Made by a program: the position numbers and the translations under genes. Under the pieces are notes generated by a model. The model saw only the letters and a list, made by a program, of their open reading frames with translations. It ran no database searches and was not told where the DNA came from. From assembly GCA_963793105.1 (NCBI GenBank), contig CAWBZB010000004.1:1-64000 (forward strand): a DNA stretch of 64,000 nt, in the 5' to 3' direction. Source of the DNA: UBA10649 sp963793105. Lineage in GTDB: Bacteria; Actinomycetota; Actinomycetes; S36-B12. The first letter of the stretch is position 1. The number at the start of each line of letters is the position of its first letter. Below are positions 8,097-18,267 of the stretch, piece by piece.

Positions 8097-9641
8097 GGCG
8101 ATCGGATCGCGGCGACCTCGACGCCACGACACCGCTGCGAGTCCGAGGGCGACGAGGGCGGCCAGGCAGATGACCGCTTCGACGACATTGCCGATCCGCG
8201 AGGCGAGCGTGAGCTCACCTCGAAGCGGGACGTCAGCCATCAGCCAGCCCACCTCGTCCTCGCCCATCGACTGGCTGAGCGACCCGTCGGGCGCGATGAC
8301 GGCGGAGATCCCGGATGTCGCCGCGACAAGGACGGAGCGCCCGAACTCGATCGCCCGGATCCGCTCGATCCCCAGCTGCTGCGCCGGCTGCGACGTGCCC
8401 CCGTAGGTCGCGTTGTTGGTCTGGACGGTGATGACCCGGGCTCCGGCGTCGACGACGGCATCCACCACCTCCCGGTAGGCGATCTCGAAGCAGATGACGT
8501 TCCCGATCTCCACTCCCCCGATCACGAGGTTGCCGGGCTCGGACCCGGCGAGGAAGTCCCTCGGGATGCGGTCGAACCGGCCGATCAGCGAGGCGATCAC
8601 GTCGCGGAAGGGGATGTACTCGCCGAACGGGACGGGGTGGGTCTTGATGTACATCTGGGTCGGCCCGGCCTCGGGATCCCAGACGATGCCGACATTCCAC
8701 ACGCCCGCGGGGTTGTCCGGGACCGAGGTCACAGCCCCCACGAGGATCGGGGTGCCCACGGCCTGTGCCGCCGCGGTGATCGCCGCGGCCGCCTCGCCGT
8801 CGGCGAACGGATCGAGGTCGGACGCGTTCTCCGGCCAGAGCACGAAGTCGGGTCGCTCGACGCTGCCGTCGTCGATCGCCTCGGCAAGGTCGAGGGTCTG
8901 GGCGACATGGTTGTCGAGCACCGCACGGCGCACGTCCATCGCGCCCATGCCGACCTGAGGGGTACCGCCCTGGACGAGGGCGATGGTGGCGACCGGCGGG
9001 CCGCCGACCGAGTCTCCGGCGACCGGGGCGGTCACCAACGCGGGCGCCAGCACGACGAAGACGCCTACCGCGAGCCACGAGAGCGCCGGCCTTCGCGCGT
9101 GGGCGCGGAAGGCCACGAGGGCACCGACGAGAGCGGCGCCGAGCAGGCTGACGGCGAAGGTGACGACCGCGGTTCCACCGATAGAAGTCCAGCCGGCCAG
9201 CACGGAGTCGGGCTGGGAGAAGGCGAGATTCCCCCAGGGGAAGCCGCCGAAGGGAACACGGGCCCTCAGCGCCTCGCCGAGCACCCACACCGACGCCACC
9301 CACAGCGGCGCTCCGGGCAGCCGGGTCACCAGTGCCGTGCCGAGGCCGATCAGGGCGATCCAGCTCGCACACAGCAGCGTCAGCAGCAGCCACGCGTCCG
9401 GCCCGATCACGCGCATCCACTCCAGGAGGAGGGCGAACCAGATGCCCCCCGCGAGCAGGCCGAGGCCGAGGCCGCGGCGGGGCCGGGCGCCCCACACCGC
9501 CGCCGTGAGCAGGGCGACCCCGACCACTGCGGAGAACGGCAGTCCTGCCGGCGGGAACGCCAGCCAGAGCGCCACTCCCGCGAGGGCGGCGGCCGGCACC
9601 GCCACCGGGAGGGGAAGCAGGGGCGCGTGGAGGGGGGGCAC
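8094..9641 (-). CDS. lnt: Apolipoprotein N-acyltransferase
   Basis: Adds the third acyl chain to the N-terminal cysteine of lipoproteins at the outer face of the membrane. The 515-residue protein has an N-terminal multi-helix membrane domain (to about residue 200) and a C-terminal nitrilase-fold domain with the expected catalytic residues: Glu in LWPENASDLDPF, Lys in YIKTHPVPFGEY and Cys in GNVICFEIAYRE. A final transmembrane helix closes the protein. The GTG at 9641 begins four bases after the amidohydrolase stop, so it is probably co-transcribed from upstream. A candidate substrate, the FKBP lipoprotein, is encoded at 21797. Confidence 0.95.
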   Translation of the reverse strand: MPPLHAPLLPLPVAVPAAALAGVALWLAFPPAGLPFSAVVGVALLTAAVWGARPRRGLGLGLLAGGIWFALLLEWMRVIGPDAWLLLTLLCASWIALIGLGTALVTRLPGAPLWVASVWVLGEALRARVPFGGFPWGNLAFSQPDSVLAGWTSIGGTAVVTFAVSLLGAALVGALVAFRAHARRPALSWLAVGVFVVLAPALVTAPVAGDSVGGPPVATIALVQGGTPQVGMGAMDVRRAVLDNHVAQTLDLAEAIDDGSVERPDFVLWPENASDLDPFADGEAAAAITAAAQAVGTPILVGAVTSVPDNPAGVWNVGIVWDPEAGPTQMYIKTHPVPFGEYIPFRDVIASLIGRFDRIPRDFLAGSEPGNLVIGGVEIGNVICFEIAYREVVDAVVDAGARVITVQTNNATYGGTSQPAQQLGIERIRAIEFGRSVLVAATSGISAVIAPDGSLSQSMGEDEVGWLMADVPLRGELTLASRIGNVVEAVICLAALVALGLAAVSWRRGRRDPIA

Positions 9642-9644
9642 GGA

Positions 9645-11284
9645 CTACGGCTCCCGCTCGTCGGAGTCGAAGACGGTCCGTCCGGCGACGATCGTGCGCA
9701 GGCAGCGCGGCAGGGACGCGCTCGGCTCCAGGACCGGGAGCTCCGGGGTGCCGGACCTCGGGTCCGTGGACCAGCCGGCGACCCGCTCGTCCGGGGTCTG
9801 GACCATCAGGTCGCCGGCGTCCCAGAGAGCCAGGTGCGCCGGCGATCCCGGCGCGATGACGCCGGCGTCGTGATGGCCGACCGCGCGCCAGCCGCCGCGG
9901 GTGTGGGCGGAGAAGGCGGCGCGGGCGCTCACTGCCTGCGCTGGGTTCGAGTGGTGAACGGCGGCCCGCACGGCCGCCCACGGGCCGACCGATGTGACGG
10001 GGGCATCCGACCCGAAGGCGACCAGGACCCCCGCCGACACCAGGTCCGCGATGCCGGTTCATGGTGCGCGCCCGGTCGGGGCCGAGGCGGCGCTCGTACA
10101 TCCCGCCGGGCCCGCCCCACAGCCCGTCGAACATGGGCTGCATGCTCGCGGTGATGCCGAGCTCGGCGAGCACCGCGATGTGCCGGTCGGTGAGCATCTC
10201 GGCGTGCTCGAGTCGGTGCGCCCGGCCACGCATCGCTGCGACGCCGAGTCGCTCCGCGGCTTCGCGGAAGCCGTCGATAACGGCGTCGCTGGCGGCGTCG
10301 CCGATGACATGGAAGCCGGCCTGGAGGCCCGCGTGGGTGGCGGCGACGACATGCTCGGCCACCTGCGCAGCCTCGAGGTACCCGGCGCCCAGCGTGTCGG
10401 GCGCATCCGCGTAGGGCTCGCACAGGCAGGCGGTCCTGGATCCGACGGCGCCGTCGGCGAACAGGTCGCCGGCCACCCCGATGGCGCCCAGCTTCTGGGC
10501 GCGTGCGATCCCGCCGTCGGCGGCCAGCTGGCCCCAGTAGCCCGTGACGAGGGGCCCGGCGGTCTCATCGACGGACCGCAGGAGGTCGGCGAGGTCGTCC
10601 TCGCTGCTGATGGTGGGCCCGGCCATCTCGTGCATGCTGACCACTCCGTGGGCGGCCGCGTGCTGCCGCATGACCGCCTGTGCCTGCCGTCGGGCGTCCG
10701 GGCTGACGCTGCCGAGGACGGTCTCCCGAACGGCGTGATGGGCCTGCTGGCTCAGCGGTCCGGTGGGATCGAAGCCCGGGAGCTCGCGCACCCCGGCGGC
10801 ACGTGCGACGAGCGCGCTCGAGACGGCCGCGGAATGGACGTCCACCCGGGAGAGGTAGACCACACTCCCCCACGTCGCCCGGTCGATCTCCTCACGACTC
10901 GGCGCGCGACCCTCGGGCCACCGCGTCTCGTCCCACCCGTGCCCGATGATGGTCCCCCCGCGCAGGGATCGCGCCCGGGACTCCAGGAGGGCGAGGGCCT
11001 CCGCCAGGGAGGCCGCCGCGCTGAGATCGAGCCCGGTCAGCGTCAGGCCGGTACTGGTGGCGTGCACGTGGGCGTCGACGAAGCCCGGGGTCACGAGGGC
11101 GCCCTGCGAGGTCGACGACCCGATCCGCGGAGTCCCGGTGCAGCCGCGCCGCGGAATCCTCGCCCAGCCAGGCGATGACGTCGCCCTCGATCAGCATGGC
11201 CGTCGCGAAGGGGCTCGTGTGCGAGTAGACCGTGCCACCGTGCAGCAGGACGCGATCGGTCCCGGCCCAGGCCGGACCGGTCAC
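9645..11284 (-). CDS. Amidohydrolase, YtcJ-like (two frame breaks)
   Basis: A metal-dependent hydrolase of the amidohydrolase superfamily, about 546 residues once repaired; substrate unknown. Read in order: LLHGGTVYSHTSPFATAMLIEGD (positions 11250 downward), then after a break near 11107 TPGFVDAHVHATSTG with the HxH metal motif, HVIGDAASDAVIDG, HRLEHAEML, then after a second break near 10054 VAFGSDAPVTSVGPW with the C-terminal metal-binding Asp, ending ...TVFDSDEREP. Total length exceeds a multiple of three by two, matching two one-base insertions. The GTG start overlaps the acyl-CoA dehydrogenase stop (GTGA). Repairing each break at a synonymous position (CTC/CTG and CGG/CGC) restores a normal protein. 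Confidence 0.82.
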
Positions 11285-12459
11285 GAGCCGGGGTGCGACT
11301 GGGCGAGCGCCCGGCCGATGACCATGCGCTGGATCTGGTTGGTGCCCTCGACGATCTGCAGCGCCTTCGCCTCCCGGAAGTAGCGCTCCACGGGGAAGTC
11401 CTGCGTGTAGCCGGCGCCGCCGAGGACCTGGATGGCGTCCGTGGTCACCTTCATCGCGGCATCGGTGGCCGCGAGCTTCGCCATGGCCGCCATCGTCCCG
11501 AACGGCAGACCGGCGTCCTTGAGCCGCGCGGCCGCCAGGTAGAGGGCCCGGGCCGCGTTGACGGCCGTCGCCATGTCGGCCAGCAGGAACGACACTCCCT
11601 GGAACTCGGCGATGGGACGACCGAACTGCTGACGTCCCGAGGCGTAGGCGACGGCGGAGTCCAGGGCCGCCTGGGCGAGGCCGACCGCGCAGGCGGCGAT
11701 GCCGAGACGTCCGGCGTCGAGGGCCGCGAGCGCCACGCCGAAGCCGCCGCCCACCGTGCCCATGACGCGGTCGACCGGGACGCGGACGTCGTCGAAGATC
11801 ACCTGGGCGGTCGGCGAGGCGTGGGTGCCCATCTTGCGCTCCGGGGTCGCCGACGACAGCCCCTCGGATGCGGCGTCGACCAGCAGGCAGGTGATCCCGC
11901 GTGGACCGTCGTCACTGGTGCGGACCATGGCCGAGTAGAAGTCCGCGCGCCCGCCGTGGGTGATCCACGCCTTGGTGCCGGTGACCCGGTACTCGCCCCC
12001 GTCGAGAACGGCCCGCGTGGTCAGCGCGGCCGCGTCCGAGCCCGAGTGCGGCTCCGACAGGCAGTACGCACCCAGGAGCGTGCCGCCGATCATGTCGGCC
12101 AGCCACCGGTCCCGCTGTGCGTCGGTGCCGTAGTTGGCCAGCGGGAAGCAGGCGAGGTAGTGGACGCTGACGCTGACCCCGACGCTCATCCAGGCCCGCG
12201 AGATCTCCTCGAGGGCCTGCAGGGTCACCTCGTACGGCTGCTCCCCTCCCCCGTACGCGCCGTCGAACGGCAGCCCGAGGATCCCGAGCTCGCCCAGAGC
12301 GGCCAGGGCGTCGCGAGGGAACGCGGCGGCCGCCTCGTCAGCCGCAGCTCGTGGCGCGAGCTCGCGAGCGGCGAAGTCCTCGACCATCGACATCAGCTCG
12401 ACGGACTCCTCGCTCGGCATGAGCCGGGTGACCGAGGCCCCCTTCCACACCAGGGACAT
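11281..12459 (-). CDS. Acyl-CoA dehydrogenase
   Basis: An intact 392-residue flavoprotein that introduces an alpha,beta double bond into an acyl-CoA. Family features are clear: the FAD/substrate segment AYCLSEPHSGSDAAAL, the TKAWITHGGRAD stretch, MGTHASPTAQVIFDDVRVP, the conserved GRLGIAACAVGLAQAALD, and the C-terminal VLGGAGYTQDFPVERYFREAKALQIVEGTNQIQ with the usual catalytic glutamate in IVEGT. The ATG overlaps the upstream peptidase stop as TGATG, and the stop overlaps the amidohydrolase start as GTGA, so the three genes form one tightly packed operon. A short-chain or branched-chain substrate is likely but not provable. Confidence 0.94.
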   Translation of the reverse strand: MSLVWKGASVTRLMPSEESVELMSMVEDFAARELAPRAAADEAAAAFPRDALAALGELGILGLPFDGAYGGGEQPYEVTLQALEEISRAWMSVGVSVSVHYLACFPLANYGTDAQRDRWLADMIGGTLLGAYCLSEPHSGSDAAALTTRAVLDGGEYRVTGTKAWITHGGRADFYSAMVRTSDDGPRGITCLLVDAASEGLSSATPERKMGTHASPTAQVIFDDVRVPVDRVMGTVGGGFGVALAALDAGRLGIAACAVGLAQAALDSAVAYASGRQQFGRPIAEFQGVSFLLADMATAVNAARALYLAAARLKDAGLPFGTMAAMAKLAATDAAMKVTTDAIQVLGGAGYTQDFPVERYFREAKALQIVEGTNQIQRMVIGRALAQSHPGS

Positions 12460-13564
12460 CACGCCACCACCAGGTCGCGTGGCTGCTGGTTGGCGACGAG
12501 CACCCCGTCGGCGGTGGCGATGACGATGTCCTCGATGCGCGCCCCGAACGTGCCCTCGAGGTAGAAGCCGGGCTCGATGCTGAAGGCCATCCCCGGTTCC
12601 ACGACGAGGGAGTTGCCGGTCACGATGTACGGCTCCTCGTGGGTCTCCAGGCCGATGCCGTGCCCCGTGCGATGAATGAACAGCTCCTCGAGCCCGCCGG
12701 CCGCCATGACGTCCCGCGCGGCCCGCGTCGATGCTCTCGCACGTGACCCCCGCGCGAGCGTGGCCGACGGCTTCTGCCTGGGCGCGCTGGAGCACGTCGT
12801 AGCGCTCCTGGTAGCCGTCAGGCACTGTGCCGATCGCGTATGTCCTGGTGCAGTCGCTGCAGTAGCCGTCGGGCATCGTCCCGCCGATGTCGACGACCAC
12901 CGCATCCCCTTCCACCAGGATGCGATCGGACACCTCGTGGTGCGGACTCGCGCCGTTCGGGCCGCTGGCCACGATGACGAAGTCCACGCGGGCATGACCG
13001 GCCGCGAGGATGAGGTCGGCGATGTCGCCCCCCACCTCGGCCTCGGTGCGCCCGGGCCTGAGCAGTGCCGGCACCTGGGCGTGCACGGCGTCGATGGCTG
13101 CGCCGGCGGCGAGGAGCGCGGCGACCTCCGTGGCGTCCTTGCGCATGCGGAGGTCGGCCAGGATCCCACCGGCGAGGACCTGCGTCAGGTCCGGCGCGGC
13201 CTCGCGCAGCCGGAGGACCTTCTCCGCCCACATGTGATTGTCCAGCGCGACCCGCCCGGCACCCGGGAGCAGGTCCGCGACGAGCCCGTACGGATCATCG
13301 GTCTCGCCCCAGGTGCGGATGTCCAGCCCGGCCGACCCGGCCCCACTGGCCCGCGCGGCCAGGACCTCCAGGCGCGGGACCACGAGGACCGGGTCCCCGG
13401 TCGCGGGGATGACCAGGCAGGTGAGCCGCTCGAGCGGGAACGGCGTCGTAGCCGATCAGGTAGCGAAGGTCAGGGCCCGGCGTGACCAGCACGGCGTCCG
13501 TGCCGGAGTCCCGGGCCAGCGTCCGGACTCGGTCCAGTCGCGCCCCCACGTCGCCTGCCTGCAT
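12459..13564 (-). CDS. pepE: Aminopeptidase P family metallopeptidase (two frame breaks)
   Basis: An M24 (Xaa-Pro) peptidase of about 368 residues after repair, matching mycobacterial PepE, which also sits beside a 5'-3' exonuclease gene. The N-terminal creatinase-like domain starts at MQAGDVGARLDRVR. After a break near 13433 the frame continues with LERLTCLVIPATGDPVLVVP. Metal ligands are present: two Asp in DIGGTMPDGYCSDCTRTY, His in HRTGHGIGLETHEEP, Glu in IEPGFYLEG and Glu in ARIEDIV; the last three come after a second break near 12735. Net excess length of two bases fits two insertions. The ATG at 13564 has GGAGG six bases upstream. Confidence 0.85.
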
Positions 13565-13622
13565 GTCGCCTCCGTTGTCTCGGCGCGAGTCTATGCGCTC
13601 CACCCGGAGCGTCATCCTCTGC

Positions 13623-13628
13623 CAGACT
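13623..13628 (+). promoter_or_regulatory. Weak -10 hexamer, leaderless exonuclease gene
   Basis: CAGACT ends six bases before the ATG at 13635; one mismatch to TANNNT. Confidence 0.3.
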
Positions 13629-13634
13629 TCCGGC

Positions 13635-14595
13635 ATGCCGGTGCCGCAGCGACCCCTGCTCGTGCTCGATTCCGCCTCCCTGTACTACCGGTCCTTCTAC
13701 GCCCTTCCCGAGAAGATGACCGCGCCGGACGGCCGACCGCACAACGCCGTGCGCGGATTCCTGTCCACGCTGACCCGCCTGATCGACCTGCATGGCGCGG
13801 GGTCCGTGGTGGCGTGCTGGGACAACGACTGGCGACCTGCCTGGCGGGTCGAGCTGATCCCCTCGTACAAGGCGCACCGGGTCGCCGACCTGCCGACCGG
13901 CGCGGTCGCAGGTGCAGGCGGGCAGTGCGGAGGCCGAGCCGGAGTCGCTGGGCCCGCAGGCCGAGGCGATCGCCGACCTGCTGGAGGCGGCGGGCGTTCC
14001 GCGATGGGGGGTGGACGGGTACGAGGCCGACGACGTCATCGGCAGCGTGGCGACCCAGGAGCCGGGCCCCTGCGTCGTGGTGTCGGGCGACCGGGACCTC
14101 GTCCAGCTGATCGACGGGAGCACCTGGCTGCAGCTGACGGTCAATGGCGGCATGGAGAAGTGGCCGGTCCTGGACCCGGCCTCGGCGTCCGAGCGGTTCG
14201 GGGTGCCGCCGGCGCGCTACGTGGATGTCGCCGTCCTCCGCGGCGACCCCTCGGACGGCCTGCCGGGGGTGCCCGGCATCGGTGCGAAGACCGCCGTCGG
14301 GCTCGTGACGGCCTTCGGCGACCTCGAGGGGGTCCTGGCGGCCGCTGCGAGCGACCAGGTCGAGCGGCCGATGACTCCACGCCTGGCGCATGCCCTGTTG
14401 CGGGACGCCGAGATCGTGAGGAGGGCGCGGAAGGTGACGGCCGTGGTCCGCGATCTGCCGCTGCCCGGTCCGGTCCCGGCCATCGGTGGGGTGCCGGCGA
14501 ACGCCGACCTCCTTGCCGCCTTGGCTGATGAGTGGGGCGTGCGCCGACAGGTCGCCGAGCTCGAGGCGGCCATGGATCGGCAGGCGTCCGGCTGA
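13635..14595 (+). CDS. 5'-3' exonuclease, PIN/H3TH type (one frame break)
   Basis: Related to the 5'-3' exonuclease domain of DNA polymerase I, here as a stand-alone protein of about 319 residues. Metal-binding and catalytic acidic residues are in LLVLDSASLYYRSFYALPEK, the middle DGYEADDVIGSVA and SGDRDLVQLID; the helix-hairpin-helix DNA-binding part is LPGVPGIGAKTAVGLVTAFGD. A one-base insertion near 13907 separates the N-terminal 90 residues from the rest; total length is one more than a multiple of three. It is divergent from pepE and converges with helY, the arrangement known from M. tuberculosis (Rv2090). Confidence 0.88.
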
Positions 14596-14603
14596 CCTCC
14601 GAG

Positions 14604-17338
14604 TCAGACCGACGAGGAGTAGGCGACCACGCCGCGATTGACGAGGTCGGCTGCTGCGTGTGCGGTGTCCCGCAGCGGATCGGCGGGGTCGACGGCCTGC
14701 GCGATCTGCCCGAGCAGGTCGATGACCTGGCGGGTCCAGCGCACGAAGTCCCCGGCCGTGATGTCGGCATGGGTCAGCACCTGCAGGAGGTTGGCCCCGC
14801 CGGCCCATCGGTAGGTGGCGTCGGCGATCCCGGCATCCGGCCGCCGCGAGATGTCGAGCCCGTGCCGCGCCTCGAGCTCGTGCAGCTCCGACCAGAGCTT
14901 CGCGAGCCGCTCGACGGACTCCCGCACGGCGCGGTTGGGAGTGGCCGGCGGGGAGTCGTCGTCCTGCCCGCGGGACTCGTACACCACCGCTGAGCACACG
15001 GCCGCCAGCTCGGCAGGCGTCAGGTGGCTCCAGGCCCCGTCCAGCAATGACTGGGCCGCCATGAGGTCGGACTCCGTGTAGAGCCGCATGAGCAGCTGGC
15101 CGGGGCCGGTGACGGCCGCCGAGTCGCCCGACGAGGTGAGATAGCCGAGGTCGGTCAGCACTTCGCACACGCGGTCGAACCGGCGGGCGATCGAGTTCGT
15201 CCGCCCTTCGACGCGGCGCTGGAGATCGCGAACCTGCCGGTTGGTCCGGTGATAGCGCTCCGCCCAGCGGGCGTGGACCTCACGGTCGGCGCAGCCATGG
15301 CAGGGATGCTGGCGGATCTCGGCCCGCAGGCGGGTGATCTGGTCGTCCTCGGTGGCCGTGGCCTTGCGGCGACGCTGCTCGAACGGAACATCGGAGACGG
15401 CCGCGTGCAGCGTGGCGAGCAGCTCCCGCCGGGCGCGTGCGTCCTTGGCCACGAAGCCCTTCGGGATGGCGATCTTGGTGAAGGCCTCGACCGGCCTGGC
15501 TGGTGTCCGCGACCGACATGCGCCGCACCTGCCCGTCTGCCGTGAGCACCATGGGCCGGGTGACGTCGCGGGGGCTGCGCTGGCGGCGCTGGTCGAGCAC
15601 GACGGCGGCCCCCGCACGGCGACCCGTCGGGATCATGAACACGTCGCCCTGCTTCAGGGCCAGCCAGGACTCCTCGGCGAGCATCGCGACGCTCCGCAGC
15701 CGCGCGGCGGCTGATGTCCTTCTCGCGTCGCGACAGCGCCTCCCGGAGGTCCGCGTACTCCGCGAAGTCCCCCAGGTGGCAGCTCATGGCCTCCAGGTAC
15801 CCGTCGCGCGCCTCCTCGACCCGCCGCACCTCCGTGGCCAGCCCGACCACGGCGCGATCGGCCTGGAACTGCGCGAAGGACGTCTCCAGCACCTCGCGGG
15901 CGGCGTGCCGGCCGAGCCGCGACACCAGGTTGACGGCCATGTTGTAGGAGGGCTGGAAGGACGATCGGAGCGGATACGTCCGGGTCGACGCGAGGCCGGC
16001 GAGCGAGCGGGGGTCCAGCCCGGGCTGCCACAGGACGACGGCGTGGCCCTCGACGTCGATCCCGCGTCGCCCCGCACGGCCGGTCAGCTGGGTGTACTCC
16101 CCCGGTGTCAGGTCGACGTGCGTCTCGCCGTTCCACTTCACCAGGCGTTCGAGGACCACCGACTTCGCCGGCATGTTGATGCCGAGGGCGAGCGTCTCGG
16201 TGGCGAACACCACCTTGATGAGGCCCTTCTGGAAGAGCGCCTCGACGATCTCCTTGAACACCGGGAGGAGGCCCGCGTGGTGCGCCGCGAGACCGCGTTC
16301 GAGCGCCTCGAGCCACTCGTCGAACCCGAGCGCAGCGAGATCGTCGTCGGGAAGCTGCCGGGTGGCCTCGAGGGCGGTCTCGCGGATCACCCGGCGTTCC
16401 TCGGACACGGTCAGTCGCAGGCCCGCATGGAGGCACTGGCGCACGGCCTCGTCGCAGCCGGCGCGGCTGAACAGGAAGTAGATGGCAGGCAGGAGGCCGT
16501 CTCGGTCGAGGCGCTCGACCACCTCGCTGCGCCACGGGGTCTTGGGACCGCGGGCCCGACCGCGATCCCGGCCGCGGCGCTGGTCGCCGTGGCGCGGCGC
16601 CTTGCGCTCCTCCTCCCGGGCCAGGCGGACCAGCTCCGGATTGACGATCTCCTGGTCGTCGTCGACGAAGAGGTCATGCATCCGCGACCCGGCCATCACG
16701 TGCTGCCACAGCGGCACCGGCCGCAGCTCCTCGACCACGATCGCGGTCTCCCCCCGAACGGTGGCCAGCCAGGCCCCGAACTCCTCGGCGTTGCTCACGG
16801 TCGCGGAGAGCGCGACCACCGTGACCGACTCGGGCAGGTGGATGATCACCTCCTCCCAGACGGCCCCGCGGAACCGATCCGCCAGGTAGTGCACCTCGTC
16901 CATCACGACGTATCCGAGGTCCAGCAGCGTCGAGGAACCGGCATAGAGCATGTTGCGCAGGACCTCGGTGGTCATGACCACGATCGGCGCCTCGCCGTTG
17001 ATGCTGTTGTCGCCCGTCAGCAGGCCCACCCGGTCGGCACCATGCCGCAGGACGAGGTCGTTGTACTTCTGGTTGGACAGCGCCTTGATCGGAGTCGTGT
17101 AGAAGCACTTGCGTCCCTGGGCGAGCGCGAGGTGGATCGCGAACTCGCCGACGACCGTCTTGCCGGATCCGGTCGGCGCTGCGACGAGCACTCCCTGGCC
17201 GGACTCCAGGGCCTGGCAGGCCTTCACCTGGAAGTCGTCGAGACCGAACAGGTAGCCCTCGGCGAAGGCGCCGACGTGCGACCGCTCGAGCACCCCGCGC
17301 GCCCGGGCGGCGGCGTACCGCTCGGCAGGGCTGGGCAT
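14604..17338 (-). CDS. helY: Ski2-like DEAD/DEAH-box helicase HelY (two frame breaks)
   Basis: A superfamily 2 helicase of about 911 residues after repair, matching the length of mycobacterial HelY. Motifs: Q-region LDDFQVKACQAL, Walker A AAPTGSGKTVVGEFA, TTPIKALSNQK, DEVH box VMDEVHYL, motif III LSATVSN, motif V FATETLALGINMPA and motif VI QLTGRAGRRGID, all in the first intact 530 residues. The C-terminal DSHCT-like region (ending ...NRGVVAYSSSV) is reached after breaks near 15704 and 15495. Both breaks can be repaired at synonymous codons (CGC/CGG and GCC/GCG). The ATG at 17338 has TAGCCT six bases upstream. RNA or DNA unwinding is inferred from family only. Confidence 0.88.
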
Positions 17339-17344
17339 GCCCTC

Positions 17345-17350
17345 AGGCTA
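17345..17350 (-). promoter_or_regulatory. -10 hexamer of a leaderless helY promoter
   Basis: Minus-strand TAGCCT lies six bases before the helY ATG at 17338, inside the gap after the kinase-like gene. Confidence 0.5.
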
Positions 17351-17366
17351 CGTCCTCCGCGGACGG

Positions 17367-18266
17367 TCAGCCCGACAGCACGCGCAGGGCGCCGGGACGG
17401 ATGTCGATCTCCACGGGGAGTGGGCCGATCCGTTCGCCGTCGGCGTAGGCCACCTGTCCCGGCGCATCGATCGTGAGGCTTCGCCCGCGGTAGGTCCGAA
17501 CCGCGGGATGGTCGACGTGGGTGCCGCGATACACCCGTGGGAACAGCCGCAGGAGCGCGGGCTTGGACAGGCTCTGGAGCCACGTCACGTCGAGGAATCC
17601 GTCATCCGGACGGGCGTCCGGGCAGATCAGCATCCCTCCGCCATAGCGGGGGCCGTTGCCGACGGAGACCAGCATTCCGGGCGCGGCGATGGTCTCCCCA
17701 TCGATGGTGACCTCGTAGGCGAGGGGCCGGAAGGCGGCCAGCTCGCGGACCATGGCGACGTTGTAGCGCTGGCCCCGCAGCCGGGTCATCGCGTTCGCCC
17801 GCTCGTTGACGGACGAGTCGAAGCCCGTGGTGAGGACGCCGACGAAGAACCGATGGATGCCGTCGGCCGTGACTGCCGCCCCCACGTCGACGGCACGCGT
17901 GGTCCCGGACGCCAGGCGGGCGAGCAGCGACTCGGCGATCGCCTCCGCGCCCTCGGTCTCGAAGCCCAGGCTGGCGGCGATGTCGTCGCCCGATCCGCCG
18001 GCGACGATGCCCAGCGGGACACCCGAATCGACGAGTGGCTGCAGGACAGTGTGCACCGTGCCGTCGCCGCCGCAGGCGACGACCGCCGTTGCCTCCTCCG
18101 CCAGGGCTCGGGCGGAGGTCTGGCCGGCGTCGGCGACGGAAGCCGTGTGGACGAGTCGGGTGCTGATTCCCGAACGCGTGAGCAGGCGAGCCACGACGGC
18201 CGCATGGCGGGAGCCGCGCCCCCCGCCGGCGATCGGGTTCACGACGAGCCAGACCTGGCCCGCCAC
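17367..18266 (-). CDS. Diacylglycerol kinase family lipid kinase
   Basis: A 299-residue DAGK-catalytic-domain protein, likely phosphorylating diacylglycerol or a related lipid at the membrane. Family motifs: VWLVVNPIAGGGRG near the start, the nucleotide-binding VACGGDGTVHTVL (about residues 62-74), GIVAGGSGDDIAASLG, and the C-terminal domain beginning PLAYEVTIDGE. The usual GGTGND reads GGSGDD here. The GTG start at 18266 lies one base after the tatC stop (as corrected for its frame break); the frame is open farther upstream antisense-free but those codons belong to tatC. Sphingosine-kinase-like specificity cannot be excluded. Confidence 0.88.
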   Translation of the reverse strand: MAGQVWLVVNPIAGGGRGSRHAAVVARLLTRSGISTRLVHTASVADAGQTSARALAEEATAVVACGGDGTVHTVLQPLVDSGVPLGIVAGGSGDDIAASLGFETEGAEAIAESLLARLASGTTRAVDVGAAVTADGIHRFFVGVLTTGFDSSVNERANAMTRLRGQRYNVAMVRELAAFRPLAYEVTIDGETIAAPGMLVSVGNGPRYGGGMLICPDARPDDGFLDVTWLQSLSKPALLRLFPRVYRGTHVDHPAVRTYRGRSLTIDAPGQVAYADGERIGPLPVEIDIRPGALRVLSG

Positions 18267-18267
18267 G

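Noticed and set aside
8233..11094. A 953-codon open frame that looks like an amidohydrolase fused to a long extra region over lnt
   Set aside because: Past the break near 10054 it is read in the wrong frame of the amidohydrolase and antiparallel-composition frame of lnt; only arginine/glycine-rich nonsense. Two separate genes explain all conserved motifs.
11281..13383. A 700-codon frame joining the aminopeptidase and the acyl-CoA dehydrogenase as one protein
   Set aside because: The join is 60 residues of out-of-frame sequence after the break near 12735; the true peptidase end and a TGATG junction to the dehydrogenase are present in the other frame.
12676..13485. Plus-strand open frame opposite pepE and similar long antisense frames at 8637-10154 and 15503-17476
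   Set aside because: Same cause: third-position GC leaves the complementary frame open; composition is repetitive and without domains.
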